Assembly: GCA_029747015.1 (NCBI GenBank) | Contig: JAKOGI010000527.1 | Location: 253,001 to 317,000 of the forward strand | Direction: 5' to 3' | Source of the DNA: Carnegiea gigantea | Lineage: Eukaryota > Streptophyta > Magnoliopsida > Caryophyllales > Cactaceae | DNA length: 64,000 nucleotides | Shown here: positions 61,755 to 64,000 of the stretch, piece by piece | Layout: each line of letters begins with the position of its first letter | Position numbering within the stretch: the stretch's first letter is position 1 | Made by a program: the position numbers and the translations under genes | Notes under the pieces: generated by a model | The model's input: only the letters and a program-made list of their open reading frames with translations | Databases searched by the model: none | What the model was told of the DNA's origin: nothing

Positions 61755-62795
61755 ATTGACATGATCTTCTTTTCTGACGTTTTCCCCTTCTAAGCATTTC
61801 TACAAGTGACATTGCTCTTTCTACCTTCGGCACCCCCTGAATTGCATACTCTTGGATCAATGTATTTTTTCCCCTCACCACCTATTGTGCCATCATCGTC
61901 ATCATAATCTTCTTTATTCAGACAATCTCCAGCCTCTTCTATCCGCTACATGCATGTAGATGTCATCCAACCTCCATCTACTAATTTTTGGTCACCTTTT
62001 CGATATAATTTGCTAAAATCTTGGATTTCTCAAGTAAATCAATTGCAAAATCAATCGCTTTCTGGGAAAGCTTTTGTAGATATCGTTGTCTCTCCATTTC
62101 AGGTGCCCACTTTCCTCCTATACCTACTAGTTTTATCTTATTATGCTCGCTCTTCACATCTTGTCTCAACCTGCATAAGATGTAATTTTCGGGCACTAAA
62201 ATCACATCCCTTTTCAACAGAATTTTGAAAGCATATCTACAACGCAACCCCTTCCAATTAAACATTCTACTTATGTAATCTACGTCACCATTGGAGATGT
62301 TATATACCATAATATACTCTTTCTTATACTCTTTCTTACTTATTGTGTCATTTGCATGATCTTCTCTCTCAGTGACCTTGTACTCAGCTATGAGTTCATC
62401 ATCCTTCAATAAGTCAATATCACAATACATAATTGCACTGAGTTTATCTTGCACTTTCTTATACAAGTTATGTGTGTATGCATGTTGGAATTGCACTTCC
62501 ATTGCAAATTTCGTTTGGTGTTTAAGTGTTTTGTTCATGCATGCAACATCATCTTTAATGCCCTTTTCAATTTTATCACCAACAGTAATCTCAAATTGCT
62601 CCATAAAAGTTTGTAGTGAGGTTTTCTTATGAACGTATCCATCGAAATATGCATTCATACTCTCGCTTCTTTACGTAGAAGTCATTCCAACCTAAGAATG
62701 ATCTTTGACAAACATAGGCACTCATTTTCCCTATTGTCATACAACATTTGAAACCATTCCTTACCATCCGAGTTCTATACTATTTAACAAGTGGC
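61755..62795 (-). pseudogene. FAR1-related (FRS) / MULE-derived pseudogene
   Basis: The 225-aa frame 62658-61981 starts MNAYFDGYVHKKTSLQTFMEQFE, which matches the stretch after the transposase core of FAR1/FHY3-family proteins. Just upstream the same frame gives VGMTST, a TAA where Gln is usual, and RSES. Further upstream an EWFQMLYDNRE stretch is out of frame. The SWIM zinc finger (normally CxC, then CxH) is degenerate: the first Cys pair is missing and the CRH motif reads CRY (FNWKGLRCRYAFKIL). Downstream, past a stop, a KYIDP...GG tail resembles the usual FRS end. The family are transcription factors derived from Mutator-like transposases. With a stop, a frameshift and a lost zinc ligand, this copy is dead. 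A decayed MULE transposase is the alternative. Confidence 0.75.
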
Positions 62796-64000
62796 ACTAA
62801 TAATGAATACATAAAACAAGTTGGAAAAGACACCTTCAGCTGAAAAGTAATTTGAGTCTTAGAAACTTTAACTTAATTTCTCAATGATATAGGACAAAGT
62901 AGTACCTACATTTAAAAGCATATGTATAGCAGTAAGCACATTAATAAGTTGAACTTTACCACATCAATGAGATACAATCACTTGTATAAAAAATAAAGAA
63001 AATGAATAAAGTAGTTCTATAATAAATCACTAATGACATATACATGCACAATCGCGCATACCATTTTTACAAAATGTTTCTAGTACTCCCTCAAATAGTC
63101 ACCAACTTATGCAAACGTTAAATGCAAGAATAGAATTATAATAAAATATCTCATATTTAGTATTAAAGCCTTATCCTCTTGCTCATATTGATTTACACGA
63201 AATGCGTGCAAGCCACTGAAAACAATGTAACAAAATAATTGCAATGACTTTTTTTAAATGATAGGAAATAAGACTATTGTGTTGACACTAATGTTTAACA
63301 TAGCCCAATGTCTAGAGGGAATTGGGAGAGGGACAAATGTAAATCAATAAATTAAAAATAGGATGATAACCATTTTGTTAAAAATATATCTTCCTCTAAT
63401 GTCAACATATTAATAGACTTGAAAGAAGCAAATTAAGTGTTCAAAAACATACATTACTAATGACACAGTGAACATAACTAAAGATTTTAAAATACTTTAA
63501 AAAGAAAAGGTAGTTTTAAAAAATTATCTTATGGAATGGAAAGCAAACTTTGATTTTTTTGATATAGTTATTATTATATTAGATAAGACAGATTTGGCTA
63601 GGGCAATATTAAACTTACACCTATGATTACATTATACGAACGCCTCTAACCAAAAAGGACAAAAAAACACACAGTTTATATATCAAATACTCATCTAAAA
63701 ATGCTGTAAAAGGGGAAAATTTTGTAAATTATACATGAGGAAGATGGGAATCCTGAATGTCATCGAACCTATACAACAAAACGATCAAATAACAAATTTA
63801 GGATTTAGAAAAAACGATTTAATTACAAATTCGAAGGTTAGGTAAGCATACAAAACCTAAGTAAATTAGGCTTTTACTAATTTGATAAGTGAATTTAAGT
63901 TATTGCATTCTTTTTAAAACGATAAATACATATCAATTGCAGTAGTCAACTTACTATAGCAATTAATTAGGCAACCTCTCACTTGATTAGTAAGTACTAC
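62796..64000. other. Intergenic or intron-like, no gene seen
   Basis: AT-rich. The upstream exons of the FRS pseudogene (transposase core) should lie here or beyond the window on the minus strand, but I find no recognisable motif. Confidence 0.5.

Overview
This window is nuclear DNA from a flowering plant. The evidence is a three-exon FIDDLEHEAD-type 3-ketoacyl-CoA synthase gene with GT/AG introns, LTR retrotransposons of the plant Ty3/gypsy and Ty1/copia types, primer-binding sites that match plant initiator-Met and Asp tRNAs, and a FAR1-related pseudogene. I cannot name the species. Most of the 64 kb is layered transposable elements. I found one convincing intact host gene and one small uncharacterised candidate. 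Nothing resembles a bacterial operon, CRISPR array or defence system.

Layout. 250-7707: minus-strand LTR element ('element A') with 1.7 kb LTRs, an Asp-tRNA primer site, a broken gag-like gene and no polymerase; the duplicated target is ATGCT. 9755-10495: a miniature LTR element (TRIM-like). 10933-22436: a non-coding giant-LTR element (LARD) with LTRs of 4.4 and 3.8 kb and target duplication CTTGG. Its 5' LTR carries a 591-bp hAT-type element (11376-11966) with a perfect 8-bp target duplication. 25835-28128: the KCS10/FDH-like gene, with two candidate TATA boxes and a palindromic L1-box-like site upstream. About 29030-29345: a LINE RNase H remnant.

30291-49587 is a three-level nest. A decayed copia element was split by a Tekay/Del-like gypsy element (30387-48985). 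The 3' LTR of that element was then split by a CRM-like chromovirus (39634-46458, target duplication CTCTC). The chromovirus keeps recognisable gag, protease, reverse transcriptase, RNase H and integrase regions, but at least five in-frame stops and two frameshifts break them. Its pol frame runs on into the 3' LTR.

50630-57790: a tandem array with 84-bp units followed by 57-bp units. 'Element B' (51219-56628, target duplication ACGAC) is inserted in the 84-bp part. It is a second polymerase-less element whose gag-like gene is related to that of element A. 59689-60189: a small unknown reading frame with a TATA box. About 61755-62795: a minus-strand FAR1/FRS-type pseudogene. The remainder is AT-rich intergenic DNA.

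Functionally, the host gene should make very-long-chain fatty acids in the epidermis. The transposable elements show no intact coding capacity, so any movement would need proteins supplied from elsewhere. I saw no undescribed system. The most informative features are the nest, the pol frame overlapping the LTR, the pair of gag-only elements, and the promoter palindrome.
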